From: JAEDES01 sp045649455
Lineage (GTDB): Bacteria > Bacillota_I > Bacilli_A > RF39 > UBA660
DNA: 18,425 nt
Direction of reading: 5' to 3'
Assembly (NCBI GenBank): GCA_045649455.1
Contig: JAZRPV010000012.1
Coordinates: forward strand, 1-18,425
Positions 1 through 8,342 of the stretch are shown one piece after another. The translations under genes and the position numbers were made by a program. The notes under the pieces were generated by a model. It did no database searches and had not been told where the DNA came from. It was given only the letters and a program-made list of their open reading frames with translations. The first letter of the stretch is position 1; every line of letters starts with the position of its first letter.

Positions 1-1
1 A

Positions 2-1753
2 GGATTACCTGACGCATATGGTCGTGGTAGAATTATCGGAGATTATCGACGTATCGCACTATATGGTATTGACTTCTTACAAGAACAAAAAATGCAAGAT
101 TGGGAAAACTTAACAGGTCCAATGTCAGCAAAAATGATTCAATTAAGAGAAGACGTATCAATGCAATATAGAGCACTTGATGAAATTAAACAAATGGCTG
201 CAGCATATGGATTTGATATTTCAAAACCAGCAAAAAATGCTAAAGAAGCAGTACAATGGACATATTTCGGATACCTAGCAGCAATCAAAGAAAACAATGG
301 TGCTGCCATGAGTTTAGGAAGACTTGATGCCTTCTTCGATATTTACATCAATAGAGACCTAGACGCAGAATTAATAACAGAAGAAGAAGCACAAGAATTA
401 ATCGATCAATTCGTAATTAAATTACGCTTAGCAAGACATTTAAGAACTCCTGACTATGATGAATTATTCTCAGGAGATCCAACATGGGTTACATGTAGTA
501 TTGCTGGAGTTAACAGTGAAGGAAAACATATGGTTACAAAGAGTTCATACCGTATCCTTCATACACTAACAAATCTTGATCCAGCACCAGAACCAAATAT
601 GACAGTTCTATGGAGTAAAGATTTATCAGAAAACTTCAAAAAATACTGTGCAAAAATGTCTATCAAAACAGATGCAATTCAATATGAATCAGATGATTTA
701 ATGAGAGAAATCTATGGAGATGACTATGCAATTGCTTGTTGTGTATCTGCAATGAGATTTGGTAAAGACATGCAATTCTTTGGAGCACGTTGTAACTTAG
801 CAAAAGCATTATTATATTCAATCAATGGTGGTATTGATGAAGTTAAAAAAGAAAAAGTTTTAGATAATTATGAAATTATGAATGATGAAGTATTAGATTA
901 CGATAAAGTTAAGAAAGTATACTTCTCAGTATTAGAAAAAGTTGCTGAAATTTATGCAGGAGCAATGAATACAATTCATTTCATGCATGATAAATATGCA
1001 TACGAAGCTGGACAAATGGCATTACATGATACTAATGTTCATAGATATATGGCATACGGAGTTGCCGGATTATCAGTTGTAGCAGATTCACTTTCTGCAA
1101 TTAAATATGCAAAAGTAAAACCAGTTAGAGATGAAGATGGAATTACTACAGACTTTATTATCGAAGGAGATTTCCCTAAATATGGAAACGACGATGACAG
1201 AGTTGATAGTATCGCTGTAGAAGTATTAAATAAAATCTCATCTGAACTTAAAAAACACGAAACATATAGAAATGCCGAACCAACTATGTCAGTATTAACA
1301 ATTACATCTAACGTAGTATATGGTTCAAAAACAGGAGCTACACCAGACGGAAGAAAAGCTGGAGTACCATTCGCACCGGGAGCAAATCCAATGCATGGTA
1401 GAGATGAAAATGGAGCAATCGCTTCACTTAACTCAGTAGCTAAATTACCATATCAAGATTGTTGTAAAGATGGTATTTCAAATACATTTACAATTGTACC
1501 AAATGCTATTGGAGCAAATATCGACGAACAAGCTGAAAATTTAGTAAGCTTAATGGACGGATATTTCGTACAAGGAGCACATCATTTAAATGTTAACGTA
1601 TTAAATCGTGAAACATTAAAAGATGCTATGGAAAATCCAGACAAATATCCATTATTAACAATTAGAGTTTCAGGATACTCAGTACACTTCAACCGATTAA
1701 CAAGAAAACAACAAGAAGAAGTAATCTCTAGAACATTCCATGAATCAATCTAA
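2..1753 (+). CDS. pflB: Formate C-acetyltransferase (pyruvate formate-lyase), 5' end missing
   Basis: Glycyl-radical enzyme that cleaves pyruvate with CoA to acetyl-CoA and formate in the anaerobic cytoplasm. The frame is open from the left edge: bases 2-91 encode GLPDAYGRGRIIGDYRR and the residues after it, a core PFL segment, so the Met at 92 is internal and the true start lies upstream. About 583 residues are visible; the family is about 740-760, so roughly the first 160 are missing. The catalytic Cys-Cys pair is in AIACCVS (codons 737-742). The radical glycine is in RVSGYSVHF (Gly codon 1673-1675), near the C-terminus as expected. The stop is TAA, and the last 14 bases overlap the start of the activase gene, which implies one transcript and coupled translation. 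Identity is not in doubt; only the N-terminus is unseen. Confidence 0.97.
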   Translation, partial: GLPDAYGRGRIIGDYRRIALYGIDFLQEQKMQDWENLTGPMSAKMIQLREDVSMQYRALDEIKQMAAAYGFDISKPAKNAKEAVQWTYFGYLAAIKENNGAAMSLGRLDAFFDIYINRDLDAELITEEEAQELIDQFVIKLRLARHLRTPDYDELFSGDPTWVTCSIAGVNSEGKHMVTKSSYRILHTLTNLDPAPEPNMTVLWSKDLSENFKKYCAKMSIKTDAIQYESDDLMREIYGDDYAIACCVSAMRFGKDMQFFGARCNLAKALLYSINGGIDEVKKEKVLDNYEIMNDEVLDYDKVKKVYFSVLEKVAEIYAGAMNTIHFMHDKYAYEAGQMALHDTNVHRYMAYGVAGLSVVADSLSAIKYAKVKPVRDEDGITTDFIIEGDFPKYGNDDDRVDSIAVEVLNKISSELKKHETYRNAEPTMSVLTITSNVVYGSKTGATPDGRKAGVPFAPGANPMHGRDENGAIASLNSVAKLPYQDCCKDGISNTFTIVPNAIGANIDEQAENLVSLMDGYFVQGAHHLNVNVLNRETLKDAMENPDKYPLLTIRVSGYSVHFNRLTRKQQEEVISRTFHESI

Positions 1754-2471
1754 TATAAAAGCAAGTATAGATTCAATAGAATCATTTGGTTTAGTCGATG
1801 GACCAGGTATAAGAACAGTTGTATTCTTCAATGGATGCATGCTTAGATGTAAATACTGTCATAATCCAGAAATGTGGCATAAAAATGTAGAAAATTACAC
1901 AGTAAAAGAGCTTGTGGATAAAATATTAAGAAACAAACCATATTTCCAAGATAAAGGTGGTGTAACCTTCGCAGGAGGAGAACCACTACTTCATAGTAAA
2001 TTTATTATAGAAACAGCAAAAGAATTAAAAAAAGAGAATATACACATCGCTATTGATACAGCAGGAGTTGGCTTAGGAAACTATGATGAATTACTTCAAT
2101 ATGTTGACCTAATATTACTAGATATTAAACACACAAATAACGAAGGGTATAAAGATATAACAGGATTCGAACTTAAAGAAGTTGAAAACTTTATAGAAGC
2201 TGCAAACAAATCAAATAAACCTATATGGATCAGACAAGTAATCGTACCTGGAGTTATGGATAACGAAGAATACCTAGATAGTTTAGTAGAATATCTAAAA
2301 CATATTAAAAATATTGAAAGAATAGATTTTCTACCATATCATAATTTAGGTAAAGAAAAATATGAAAAATTAAACATTGATTATCCATATAAAGATAAAC
2401 CAAGTATGGATAAAGTAAAATGTGATGAATTATATAAACAATTCATAGAAAAATACAAAAAGAGCATTTAA
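1740..2471 (+). CDS. pflA: Pyruvate formate-lyase-activating enzyme (radical SAM)
   Basis: Radical SAM activase that uses a [4Fe-4S] cluster and S-adenosylmethionine to place the glycyl radical on PflB. It is 243 aa, close to the usual length of about 246. The N-terminal SFGLVDGPGIRTVVF is typical of the family. The cluster-binding CxxxCxxC is Cys33-Met-Leu-Arg-Cys37-Lys-Tyr-Cys40. A glycine-rich SAM-contact motif, GGVTFAGGEPLL, follows. The ATG overlaps the pflB end by 14 bases. No good ribosome binding site is seen at normal spacing (a weak AAGAAG lies about 20 bases upstream), so translation is probably coupled to pflB. The TAA stop lies inside the terminator hairpin that closes the pair. 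Confidence 0.96.
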   Translation: MNQSNIKASIDSIESFGLVDGPGIRTVVFFNGCMLRCKYCHNPEMWHKNVENYTVKELVDKILRNKPYFQDKGGVTFAGGEPLLHSKFIIETAKELKKENIHIAIDTAGVGLGNYDELLQYVDLILLDIKHTNNEGYKDITGFELKEVENFIEAANKSNKPIWIRQVIVPGVMDNEEYLDSLVEYLKHIKNIERIDFLPYHNLGKEKYEKLNIDYPYKDKPSMDKVKCDELYKQFIEKYKKSI

Positions 2472-2484
2472 TGCTCTTTTTTAT
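2457..2484 (+). terminator. Rho-independent terminator of pflB-pflA
   Basis: AGAGCAT-TTA-ATGCTCT stem with flanking AAAA/TTTT that extends the pairing, followed by a T-rich tail on the + strand. The pflA stop codon sits at the loop. Confidence 0.85.
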
Positions 2485-2510
2485 TATATAAAATGAATTA
2501 TCAAAACATA

Positions 2511-2550
2511 AAACAAAACAAAAAGAACTTAATAATTCTTTAAGTTCTTT
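2511..2550 (-). terminator. Rho-independent terminator of rnr-smpB
   Basis: Read on the minus strand: AAAGAACTT, an 11-base loop, AAGTTCTTT, then a T-rich tail interrupted by single Gs (TTTTTGTTTTGTTTT). It overlaps the smpB stop codon and converges on the pfl terminator. Confidence 0.7.
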
Positions 2551-2966
2551 TGTACTTCTCTTTTTATATCTCTTTCTTTAATACTTTCACGTTTATCATA
2601 ATCTTTCTTACCACGACAAACTCCTAAAGAAACTTTTAATTTATTATTAACAAAATAAAGTTTAACTGGAACAAGAGTGTATCCTTTTAAAGTGATTGCT
2701 TGTTCTAACTTCTTTATTTCTTTTTTATGAAGTAATAACTTTCTAGTTCTATTCTCATCATGATTAAATAAGTTTCCTTCTTTATATTGACCTACATACA
2801 TATTAAGTAAGAATACTTCTCCATTCTTAACAATTCCATAACAGTCTTTTATATTACAATTACCACTTCTTATAGACTTAATTTCAGTACCGGTTAAAAC
2901 GATACCGCATTCATAAACCTCATCTACAAAGTAATCATGATAAGCTTTTCTATTAACAACTTCCAT
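2529..2966 (-). CDS. smpB: SsrA-binding protein SmpB
   Basis: Binds tmRNA and delivers it to stalled ribosomes for trans-translation. It is 145 aa, a normal length. The N-terminal NRKAYHDYFV, then GIVLTGTEIKSIR and the GKKDYDKRE segment, are family hallmarks. The basic C-terminal tail (KERDIKREVQKNLKNY) is the part expected to enter the empty mRNA channel. The start at 2966 has an AGAGGA-type site 8-9 bases upstream. It lies 41 bases after rnr in the same direction with no terminator between, the usual Firmicutes order, so co-transcription is likely. RNase R is known to degrade the defective mRNAs released by tmRNA-SmpB, which fits the pairing. Confidence 0.96.
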   Translation of the reverse strand: MEVVNRKAYHDYFVDEVYECGIVLTGTEIKSIRSGNCNIKDCYGIVKNGEVFLLNMYVGQYKEGNLFNHDENRTRKLLLHKKEIKKLEQAITLKGYTLVPVKLYFVNNKLKVSLGVCRGKKDYDKRESIKERDIKREVQKNLKNY

Positions 2967-3007
2967 AATTCACATCCTCTTCCCCAAGTACTTAGTATTA
3001 TATCAAA

Positions 3008-5119
3008 TTAATCTAATTTTTTTAATACCTCAAAATCAATTGTTTTTTCTTCTTTAGACGCTCTAACAACTCTAACTTGAACTCTGTCCCCAATACGATA
3101 TACCATATTAGTTCTCTCTCCAGTTAAAGTCATTCTATCTTCATCATAATGGAAGAAATCTTTCATATCACGTAATGGAACTAAACCTTCAATTAAATTA
3201 TCTAATTCAACAAACATTCCGAAACTCGTAACAGATGAAATCATACCTTCAAATTCTTCACCAATATGATTTTCCATATACTCTGCCATCTTCATATCTT
3301 CTACTTCTCTTTCACAATCAACAGAAGCTCTTTCTCTTGATGAAGAATGTTCTGTAACATAAACAAGTTTTTCTTCCCATTTCTTAACTGTTCCCATATC
3401 CATTTTATTATCAAATAAATATGTATGTAGTAATCTATGAACAGTTGTATCTGGATAACGTCTAATTGGTGAAGTAAAGTGTGTATAACAAGGACTAGCT
3501 AAACCATAGTGACCTAAATTTTCTGGTTTATACACAGCTTTTTGCATACTTCTAAGTAATAAACTACTTAAAATTTTAAATTCTTTTTTATCTCTTAAAT
3601 GTTCAAGTAATCTTTGCATTGTAGTTGGTCTAGTATCTTTAATATCACCTGCTACATTATATCCAAGAGTACCTATAAAACCTAAGAAACTACGAATCTT
3701 TTCTTCTTTAGGAACTTCATGGACACGATATACAAATGGTAAACTCATAAAACTTACATGAGTCGCTACACATTCATTTGCAGCAATCATAAAGTCTTCA
3801 ATTAAGTTTTCCCCTACTCCACGATCTCTTAAAATAACTTCAGTAGGTTTGCAATCTTCATCAACTAAAATCTTCGCTTCATCCACACCAAAATCAATGT
3901 ATCCACGTTTAACTTTGTATTTTCTAAGTATCTTAGCAAGTTCAGCCATATGTCTTAAACTTTCTTCATATGGTTCATACCCTTCAGGCACTACATTATC
4001 TTCTAAAATACTATTAACTTTCTTATAAGTCATTTGAATTTTTGAATTAATAACACTTTGGAAAATTTCATAATCAACTTGTTTTCCTTCTGGATCAAAT
4101 TCCATAACACAAGATAAAGTTAATCTATCTACATTAGGATTTAAAGAACAAATACCATTTGATAATTCATGAGGTAACATTGGAATAACTCTATCAACAA
4201 GATAAACACTAGTGCCTCTCTCCATAGCTTCATTATCAAGTGGAGAACCTTCTTTTACATAGTAACTAACATCAGCAATATGTACTCCTAATTTATAATT
4301 ACCATTATCTAATTTTTCAATAGAAATAGCATCATCGATATCCTTAGTATCATCACCATCAATAGTAAAGATTTCCATATCTCTTAAGTCTCTTCTACCA
4401 ACAAGTTCTTCTTTAGAAACTTCCATAGGCATAGTAGATACTTCTTCTTTAACATCATCAGGGAATTCCACATTAATATTATATTTATAAATAATAGATA
4501 AAATATCCACACCCGGATCATTTTTATGACCAATTATTTCTACTACTTTTCCTTCATACTTAGTATTTTTATTAATACGTCTACCTAATTCAACAACAAC
4601 TTTATGCCCATCTACAGCATTTAAACTCTTATCTTTAGGTATTTCAATATTAAGTTTAATTTTACTATCATCAAGTGTTATATGACCTTTACCTTTTTTA
4701 TCAAAAGTAATTTCCCCAATATATCTTTCAACTTGTCTTTTTATAATTTTTAAGACACGACCTTCTAAACGATCTAAAGTCATTTTACTAGTAATTTCTA
4801 CTAATACAATATCATCATGAATCGCACCATTCATATTATCTTGTGAAATATAGATATCATCATCCATCATATCTACTTCAACAAAACCAAATCCTTTTTT
4901 ATTGGCACGCATTACACCTTTTCTTAAATGACTATTACCAAGAATCATATATTTATCTTTATTAGTATGATATATAACTACTTCATCTTCTAAATCATGA
5001 AGAATTTTCATAACTTCAGCAGTTCCTTCAACAGTATTAACACCTAAAAAATCTTGTATTTCATATACAGTTAAAGCTTTATCACTATTCTTTAAAAGAC
5101 TTAATATTTCTTCTCTCAT
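3008..5119 (-). CDS. rnr: Ribonuclease R (3'-5' exoribonuclease)
   Basis: Processive 3'-5' hydrolytic exoribonuclease able to degrade structured RNA. It is 703 aa. Domains by position: N-terminal winged-helix-like segment (about 1-60), cold-shock OB domains (about 65-200), RNB catalytic domain (about 240-570) and a C-terminal S1 domain (about 615-700, containing GMISSVTSFGMFVELDN). The metal-binding aspartates are in DGDDTKDIDDAIS (Asp254, 257, 260, 262, 263 region). HYGLASPCYTHFTSPIRRYPD is the characteristic late RNB motif. ATG at 5119 is preceded by AGAAGGTG. The gene has its own candidate -10 and follows the secG terminator, so it probably heads an rnr-smpB transcript. Confidence 0.96.
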   Translation of the reverse strand: MREEILSLLKNSDKALTVYEIQDFLGVNTVEGTAEVMKILHDLEDEVVIYHTNKDKYMILGNSHLRKGVMRANKKGFGFVEVDMMDDDIYISQDNMNGAIHDDIVLVEITSKMTLDRLEGRVLKIIKRQVERYIGEITFDKKGKGHITLDDSKIKLNIEIPKDKSLNAVDGHKVVVELGRRINKNTKYEGKVVEIIGHKNDPGVDILSIIYKYNINVEFPDDVKEEVSTMPMEVSKEELVGRRDLRDMEIFTIDGDDTKDIDDAISIEKLDNGNYKLGVHIADVSYYVKEGSPLDNEAMERGTSVYLVDRVIPMLPHELSNGICSLNPNVDRLTLSCVMEFDPEGKQVDYEIFQSVINSKIQMTYKKVNSILEDNVVPEGYEPYEESLRHMAELAKILRKYKVKRGYIDFGVDEAKILVDEDCKPTEVILRDRGVGENLIEDFMIAANECVATHVSFMSLPFVYRVHEVPKEEKIRSFLGFIGTLGYNVAGDIKDTRPTTMQRLLEHLRDKKEFKILSSLLLRSMQKAVYKPENLGHYGLASPCYTHFTSPIRRYPDTTVHRLLHTYLFDNKMDMGTVKKWEEKLVYVTEHSSSRERASVDCEREVEDMKMAEYMENHIGEEFEGMISSVTSFGMFVELDNLIEGLVPLRDMKDFFHYDEDRMTLTGERTNMVYRIGDRVQVRVVRASKEEKTIDFEVLKKLD

Positions 5120-5144
5120 ATAAACACCTTCTATTCTAACATAT

Positions 5145-5150
5145 ATTATA
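5145..5150 (-). promoter_or_regulatory. Candidate -10 box for rnr-smpB
   Basis: TATAAT on the minus strand, 25 bases upstream of the rnr ATG and downstream of the secG terminator. No convincing -35 is seen at 17 bases, so this is a tentative call. Confidence 0.4.
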
Positions 5151-5183
5151 CTCTACTTTTCTTAATATAACTAGACTAAAACA

Positions 5184-5213
5184 AATAAAAAAAGAAGGCC
5201 AAATGCCTTCTTT
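5184..5213 (-). terminator. Rho-independent terminator of secG
   Basis: Minus strand: AAAGAAGGC-ATTTG-GCCTTCTTT with a run of seven or more Ts. It begins 3 bases after the secG stop. The + strand lacks a T tail, so it acts on secG. Confidence 0.85.
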
Positions 5214-5216
5214 ACA

Positions 5217-5432
5217 TTATATAAACATTGATATAAAGCAAATTACAAAGAAACTAATCCCTAATACTAATGTTAAACGGCTTATAAATAATTCCGAACC
5301 ACGTTCTTTTCTCTTTGTAAATAAATCTGAACTTCCACCTGATAATATTTGAGAAGCACTTTCTGCTTTACCACTTTGTAAAAGTACTATAATAATTAAT
5401 AATATAGAAATAATTAAAAGTGCGATTTCCAT
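5217..5432 (-). CDS. secG: Protein translocase subunit SecG
   Basis: Small membrane subunit that helps the SecYE channel during SecA-driven export. From the ATG at 5432 it is 71 aa. A first hydrophobic segment (about 2-18, rich in Leu/Ile) is followed by LLQSGKAES and SGGSSDLF, the conserved SecG loop, then a second hydrophobic segment (about 51-71). An upstream ATG at 5489 in the same frame would add 19 residues, but the site at 5432 has a near-perfect GGAGGTG seven bases upstream and gives the standard family N-terminus, so 5432 was chosen. It lies upstream of rnr, as in many Firmicutes. Confidence 0.93.
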   Translation of the reverse strand: MEIALLIISILLIIIVLLQSGKAESASQILSGGSSDLFTKRKERGSELFISRLTLVLGISFFVICFISMFI

Positions 5433-5460
5433 AATACACCTCCGATAACATACATTTAAT

Positions 5461-5489
5461 ATATTAACATACAAACGTTGAAAAATCAA
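5461..5489 (-). promoter_or_regulatory. Candidate sigma-A promoter of secG
   Basis: TTGATT (5489-5484), 17-base spacer, TAATAT (5466-5461) on the minus strand, starting right after the TAG stop of the upstream 256-aa gene. Each box matches 4 of 6 consensus bases. Confidence 0.45.
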
Positions 5490-6260
5490 CTAAACGATAA
5501 TTTTTTGAAAAGTAAAATCAACAAATTCGCTTAATGGAGAATTTAAATTACTTCCACTTAATTCAGTTTCTAAAGTACGAATAAAATTAGATGCATTAGC
5601 AGATTTACTAACCCACTTATTCATACGTTTATTTATTTCATTTGCAAACTCATTATCTTTAAAATAACCTTCTCTTTCCATTTTCTCAAAATACATAAGT
5701 TTTGCAACTATAAAATTTAATTGATTCCAATTAATTCTTAAAGCTTGTCCTCTATTTAAGAAATATTTATCCATATCACAAATATGTAAAAAATCCGAAG
5801 AAAATATATAACTACCTCTATTTATATCTTTAATAACAATACCTCTTTTAGTTAGCTCAGAAACATCATCACATAACTCAGAAACTGATATTAAAAAATC
5901 TTCTGCTGTAAATTCACCAATTTGTTTTTTTACAACACCATCATCGTCTTTTTTAGATAAGTCTTCGTAATAATGCATTACATATCCAGCATAAACACCA
6001 TCTTCATCAATTAATACATCATCTGGTTTAATAATACGATTAACATCTAAAGTTTGAAAATTCATAGCTTTATCAAACGACATAAGGCCTCTTTCTTTAC
6101 GTCCATCTATACCATGTTTTAAAACTTTATAAACAACATCACCATCACGATAAACAAACCCATCATGACCTGCACCAACTCTTTCTAAACTAAAGACATC
6201 TGGTATTTCTTTAAAGTTAGTTCCTGTGAATAATTTTTTTCGAGGAATATAATAACCCAT
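5490..6260 (-). CDS. Protein-kinase-like fold protein, function unknown
   Basis: 256 aa, not recognised as a named family. Several landmarks resemble a compact protein kinase. There is a glycine-rich loop with a following strand and lysine (GAGHDGFVY at 29-37, then VVYK with Lys45). A hinge-like AGYVMHYYE (91-99) follows. A catalytic-loop-like GIVIKDINRGSYI (140-152) has Asp145 in the place of the HRD aspartate but Lys for Arg and Ser150 where the Mg-binding Asn is expected. CDMD (161-164) stands where DFG would be. There is no signal peptide or membrane segment. The start at 6260 has GGTGAGG just upstream. It has its own promoter and lies between proS and secG, which share no obvious theme with it. 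It may be an atypical kinase or a pseudokinase; the fold assignment is an inference from motifs only. Confidence 0.55.
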   Translation of the reverse strand: MGYYIPRKKLFTGTNFKEIPDVFSLERVGAGHDGFVYRDGDVVYKVLKHGIDGRKERGLMSFDKAMNFQTLDVNRIIKPDDVLIDEDGVYAGYVMHYYEDLSKKDDDGVVKKQIGEFTAEDFLISVSELCDDVSELTKRGIVIKDINRGSYIFSSDFLHICDMDKYFLNRGQALRINWNQLNFIVAKLMYFEKMEREGYFKDNEFANEINKRMNKWVSKSANASNFIRTLETELSGSNLNSPLSEFVDFTFQKIIV

Positions 6261-6284
6261 AACCTCACCCCTTAATTGCGCTAT

Positions 6285-6313
6285 ATTATAACATAAAATA
6301 AAGAAAAAAGCAA
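6285..6313 (-). promoter_or_regulatory. Candidate promoter of the kinase-like gene
   Basis: TTGCTT (6313-6308), 17-base spacer, TATAAT (6290-6285) on the minus strand, in the 54 bases between the proS stop and the start of the kinase-like gene. The -10 is perfect and the -35 matches 3 of 6. No proS terminator hairpin is seen here, so readthrough from proS is also possible. Confidence 0.5.
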
Positions 6314-6314
6314 A

Positions 6315-7991
6315 CTATACAAGTTTACTTACTTCTTCAATAGATACTTCTTTAACATCACTACTATTACGATATTTAAATTCTACAATACCTTCGCTAG
6401 CTTTTTTACCAACAACAATACGTTTTGGTATACCAATTAAATCCATATCTTTAAATTTAATACCAGCACGTTCATCACGATCATCTAATAATACATCAAT
6501 TCCCATACCAGTTAATTTATCATATAATTCATTTGCAATTTTAACTTGAACTTCATCTTTTGTATTTGCAATAACAATTGACACAGTAAATGGCGCAATC
6601 TCATCATTAAAAATAATTCCATTTTCATCATTATTTTGTTCAACAAATGCCGCTAAAATACGAGCAATACCAATACCATAACATCCCATAACAACAGGTG
6701 CCAATTTATTTTCTTCATTAGCATAATAAAGTCCCATAGATTCAGAATACTTAGTTCCTAACTTAAATGTATTACCTACTTCAATTCCCTTCTTAAAAGT
6801 AAGTTTATGACCACATTTTGGACATACATCTTCTTCAGTAACATTTCTAATATCCGCTACTCTATTATATTTAAAATCACTTAAATTAACATTAATATAA
6901 TGGTAATCAGTCTTATTCGCACCAACTAAGAAATTTCTCATGTTAGTAACTTCATAATCAACAATAATTTCCACATCTAAATCAATTGGTCCAGCAAATC
7001 CAACTTTAGCTCCAGTAATCATTTCATCTTCTTCAATTGAAGCCATTTCAAACTCTTTTGCACCAAGTAATTTTTGAACTTTTTCCTCATTTACTTCGTG
7101 ATCTCCACGTATCATTAAAGCAACAAATTTACCATCTGCTTTATAAATTAACGTTTTAACAGTATCAATTGCATTAATACCAAATTGATCTTCTAAGTCC
7201 TTAATAGTTCCTACATTTGGTGTATATAATAATTCTTTTTCTTTATATTCAAGTGTAACTGCTTTATCTTGATGTACACATTCACATACTTCAATATTTG
7301 TAGATAATCCACATTCATCACAAAGCACTAAAACATCTTCCCCAATATCACATACAGCTTGGAATTCTTCTGATAAAGTTCCACCCATTACTCCACAACT
7401 AGCAGTAACTATTTTATAATTTAACCCTACTCTATCAAAAATCTTTTTATATGCATTAAACATCTTATCATATGCAACGGCAAGTCCTTCATCATCTTTA
7501 TCAAATGTATATGCATCTTTCATAACAAATTCACGAGTACGAATTAAACCATATCTACTTCTAGGTTCATCTCTATATTTATTAGCCATTTGATATAAAC
7601 TAATTGGCATATCTTTATGAGACTTAATAACTTCTTTTGCAGCCTCAACAAACATTTCTTCATGAGTTGGTCCAAGTACATAACTTCTATCAAATCTATC
7701 TTTTAAAGCAAACATACTACTACCAAAATTTTCTCTTCTACCACTAGAAATATATACTTCTTCTGGTAATAATTGAGGCATAACTAACTCTTGAGAATCA
7801 ATTGCATTCATTTCTTCTCTAACAATCTTTTCAATTTTTCTTGTAACTTTTAATCCAATTGGTAAGAAATAATAAATTCCACTACCTGCTTTTTTAATCA
7901 TTCCTGATCTAACTAATAAATTAGCACTAACACTTTCTTCATCTTTTGAATCTTCTCTTTTTGTAAAAAAATAACTATTTTTTAATTTCAT
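6315..7991 (-). CDS. proS: Prolyl-tRNA synthetase, bacterial type
   Basis: Class II synthetase that charges tRNA-Pro in the cytoplasm. It is 558 aa, close to the family's 565-570. The N-terminal MKLKNSYFFT and the GSGIYYFLPIG segment are typical. LGPTHEE (107-113), motif 2 RDEPRSRYGLIRTREF (140-155) and motif 3 GCYGIGIARILAAF near 440 form the active site. A long insertion lies between motifs 2 and 3, as in bacterial-type enzymes with the editing domain; it holds cysteine pairs (LCDECG, CPKCG) that could bind zinc. AGGAGGAG precedes the ATG at 7991. Expression should depend on uncharged tRNA-Pro through the T-box leader upstream. A 22-codon reading frame lies between the leader terminator and this start. 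Confidence 0.97.
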   Translation of the reverse strand: MKLKNSYFFTKREDSKDEESVSANLLVRSGMIKKAGSGIYYFLPIGLKVTRKIEKIVREEMNAIDSQELVMPQLLPEEVYISSGRRENFGSSMFALKDRFDRSYVLGPTHEEMFVEAAKEVIKSHKDMPISLYQMANKYRDEPRSRYGLIRTREFVMKDAYTFDKDDEGLAVAYDKMFNAYKKIFDRVGLNYKIVTASCGVMGGTLSEEFQAVCDIGEDVLVLCDECGLSTNIEVCECVHQDKAVTLEYKEKELLYTPNVGTIKDLEDQFGINAIDTVKTLIYKADGKFVALMIRGDHEVNEEKVQKLLGAKEFEMASIEEDEMITGAKVGFAGPIDLDVEIIVDYEVTNMRNFLVGANKTDYHYINVNLSDFKYNRVADIRNVTEEDVCPKCGHKLTFKKGIEVGNTFKLGTKYSESMGLYYANEENKLAPVVMGCYGIGIARILAAFVEQNNDENGIIFNDEIAPFTVSIVIANTKDEVQVKIANELYDKLTGMGIDVLLDDRDERAGIKFKDMDLIGIPKRIVVGKKASEGIVEFKYRNSSDVKEVSIEEVSKLV

Positions 7992-8036
7992 AACTTTCTC
8001 CTCCTAAATATAAAATAATTAATATAAAAACTCTAA

Positions 8037-8105
8037 TTATTCCGGGAGAACTCTCTCAAAACCAAATACATTAATTATGTTCACAAAACTATTATCGTAA
8101 TACAT
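8037..8105 (-). CDS. Possible 22-aa leader peptide or small protein upstream of proS
   Basis: Reads MYYDNSFVNIINVFGFE then RVLPE and TAA. ATG at 8105 has an excellent ribosome binding site (AGGGGTG at 8117-8111, about 5 bases from the ATG). It lies just after the T-box terminator and ends 45 bases before the proS ATG, so it is transcribed only when the terminator is bypassed. The only proline is the next-to-last residue (CCG). No family is recognised. It could be a translated leader, a small protein or a chance reading frame; the strong site is the main support. Confidence 0.4.
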   Translation of the reverse strand: MYYDNSFVNIINVFGFERVLPE

Positions 8106-8123
8106 AAAATCACCCCTAATTAT

Positions 8124-8176
8124 AAAAATAAAAAGGATGGTACTAAAAGGAGTGCATAAGCACGGTACCATCCTTT
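8124..8176 (-). terminator. Regulated terminator of the proS T-box
   Basis: Minus strand: GTACCATCC at 8143-8135 pairs with GGATGGTAC at 8173-8165, extended by AAA/TTT, then TTTTTATTTTT. The loop region contains a nested GTGC-TTAT-GCAC hairpin. The 5' arm is the T-box antiterminator sequence itself, so the two structures exclude each other. Confidence 0.88.
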
Positions 8177-8336
8177 ACTTAACTTAATTTAATAACGATG
8201 TAAGAACACCGGAAGTAAAACTTCTCCTAAAAAGGTAGGAATATTTCTAGATTATAATTGAGTTCACACTATCCTCAAATCACTGATATAAGAGCTAAAA
8301 ATATATTGGCCTTTTCAATAGATTTAAATAAAAAGT
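8124..8336 (-). promoter_or_regulatory. T-box riboswitch (tRNA-Pro) controlling proS
   Basis: Minus-strand leader of about 210 nt. Near the 3' end is the T-box core GGATGGTACCGTGC, with UGGU able to pair with the ACCA end of uncharged tRNA (discriminator A, as in bacterial tRNA-Pro). A Stem I can be drawn: AAAAGG near the 5' side pairs with CCTTTT after the specifier, and GAG/CTC closes an apical loop containing GATAGTGTGAA. The triplet CCT (8239-8237), followed by A directly above the base helix, is a proline codon in the specifier position, matching the downstream gene. Binding of uncharged tRNA-Pro should favour the antiterminator. Structure was drawn by hand, not folded. Confidence 0.9.
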
Positions 8337-8342
8337 ACATCT

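Noticed and set aside
5433..5489. Longer SecG starting at 5489
   Set aside because: The extra 19 residues are unlike SecG N-termini and overlap the likely promoter; GGAGGTG points clearly to the ATG at 5432.
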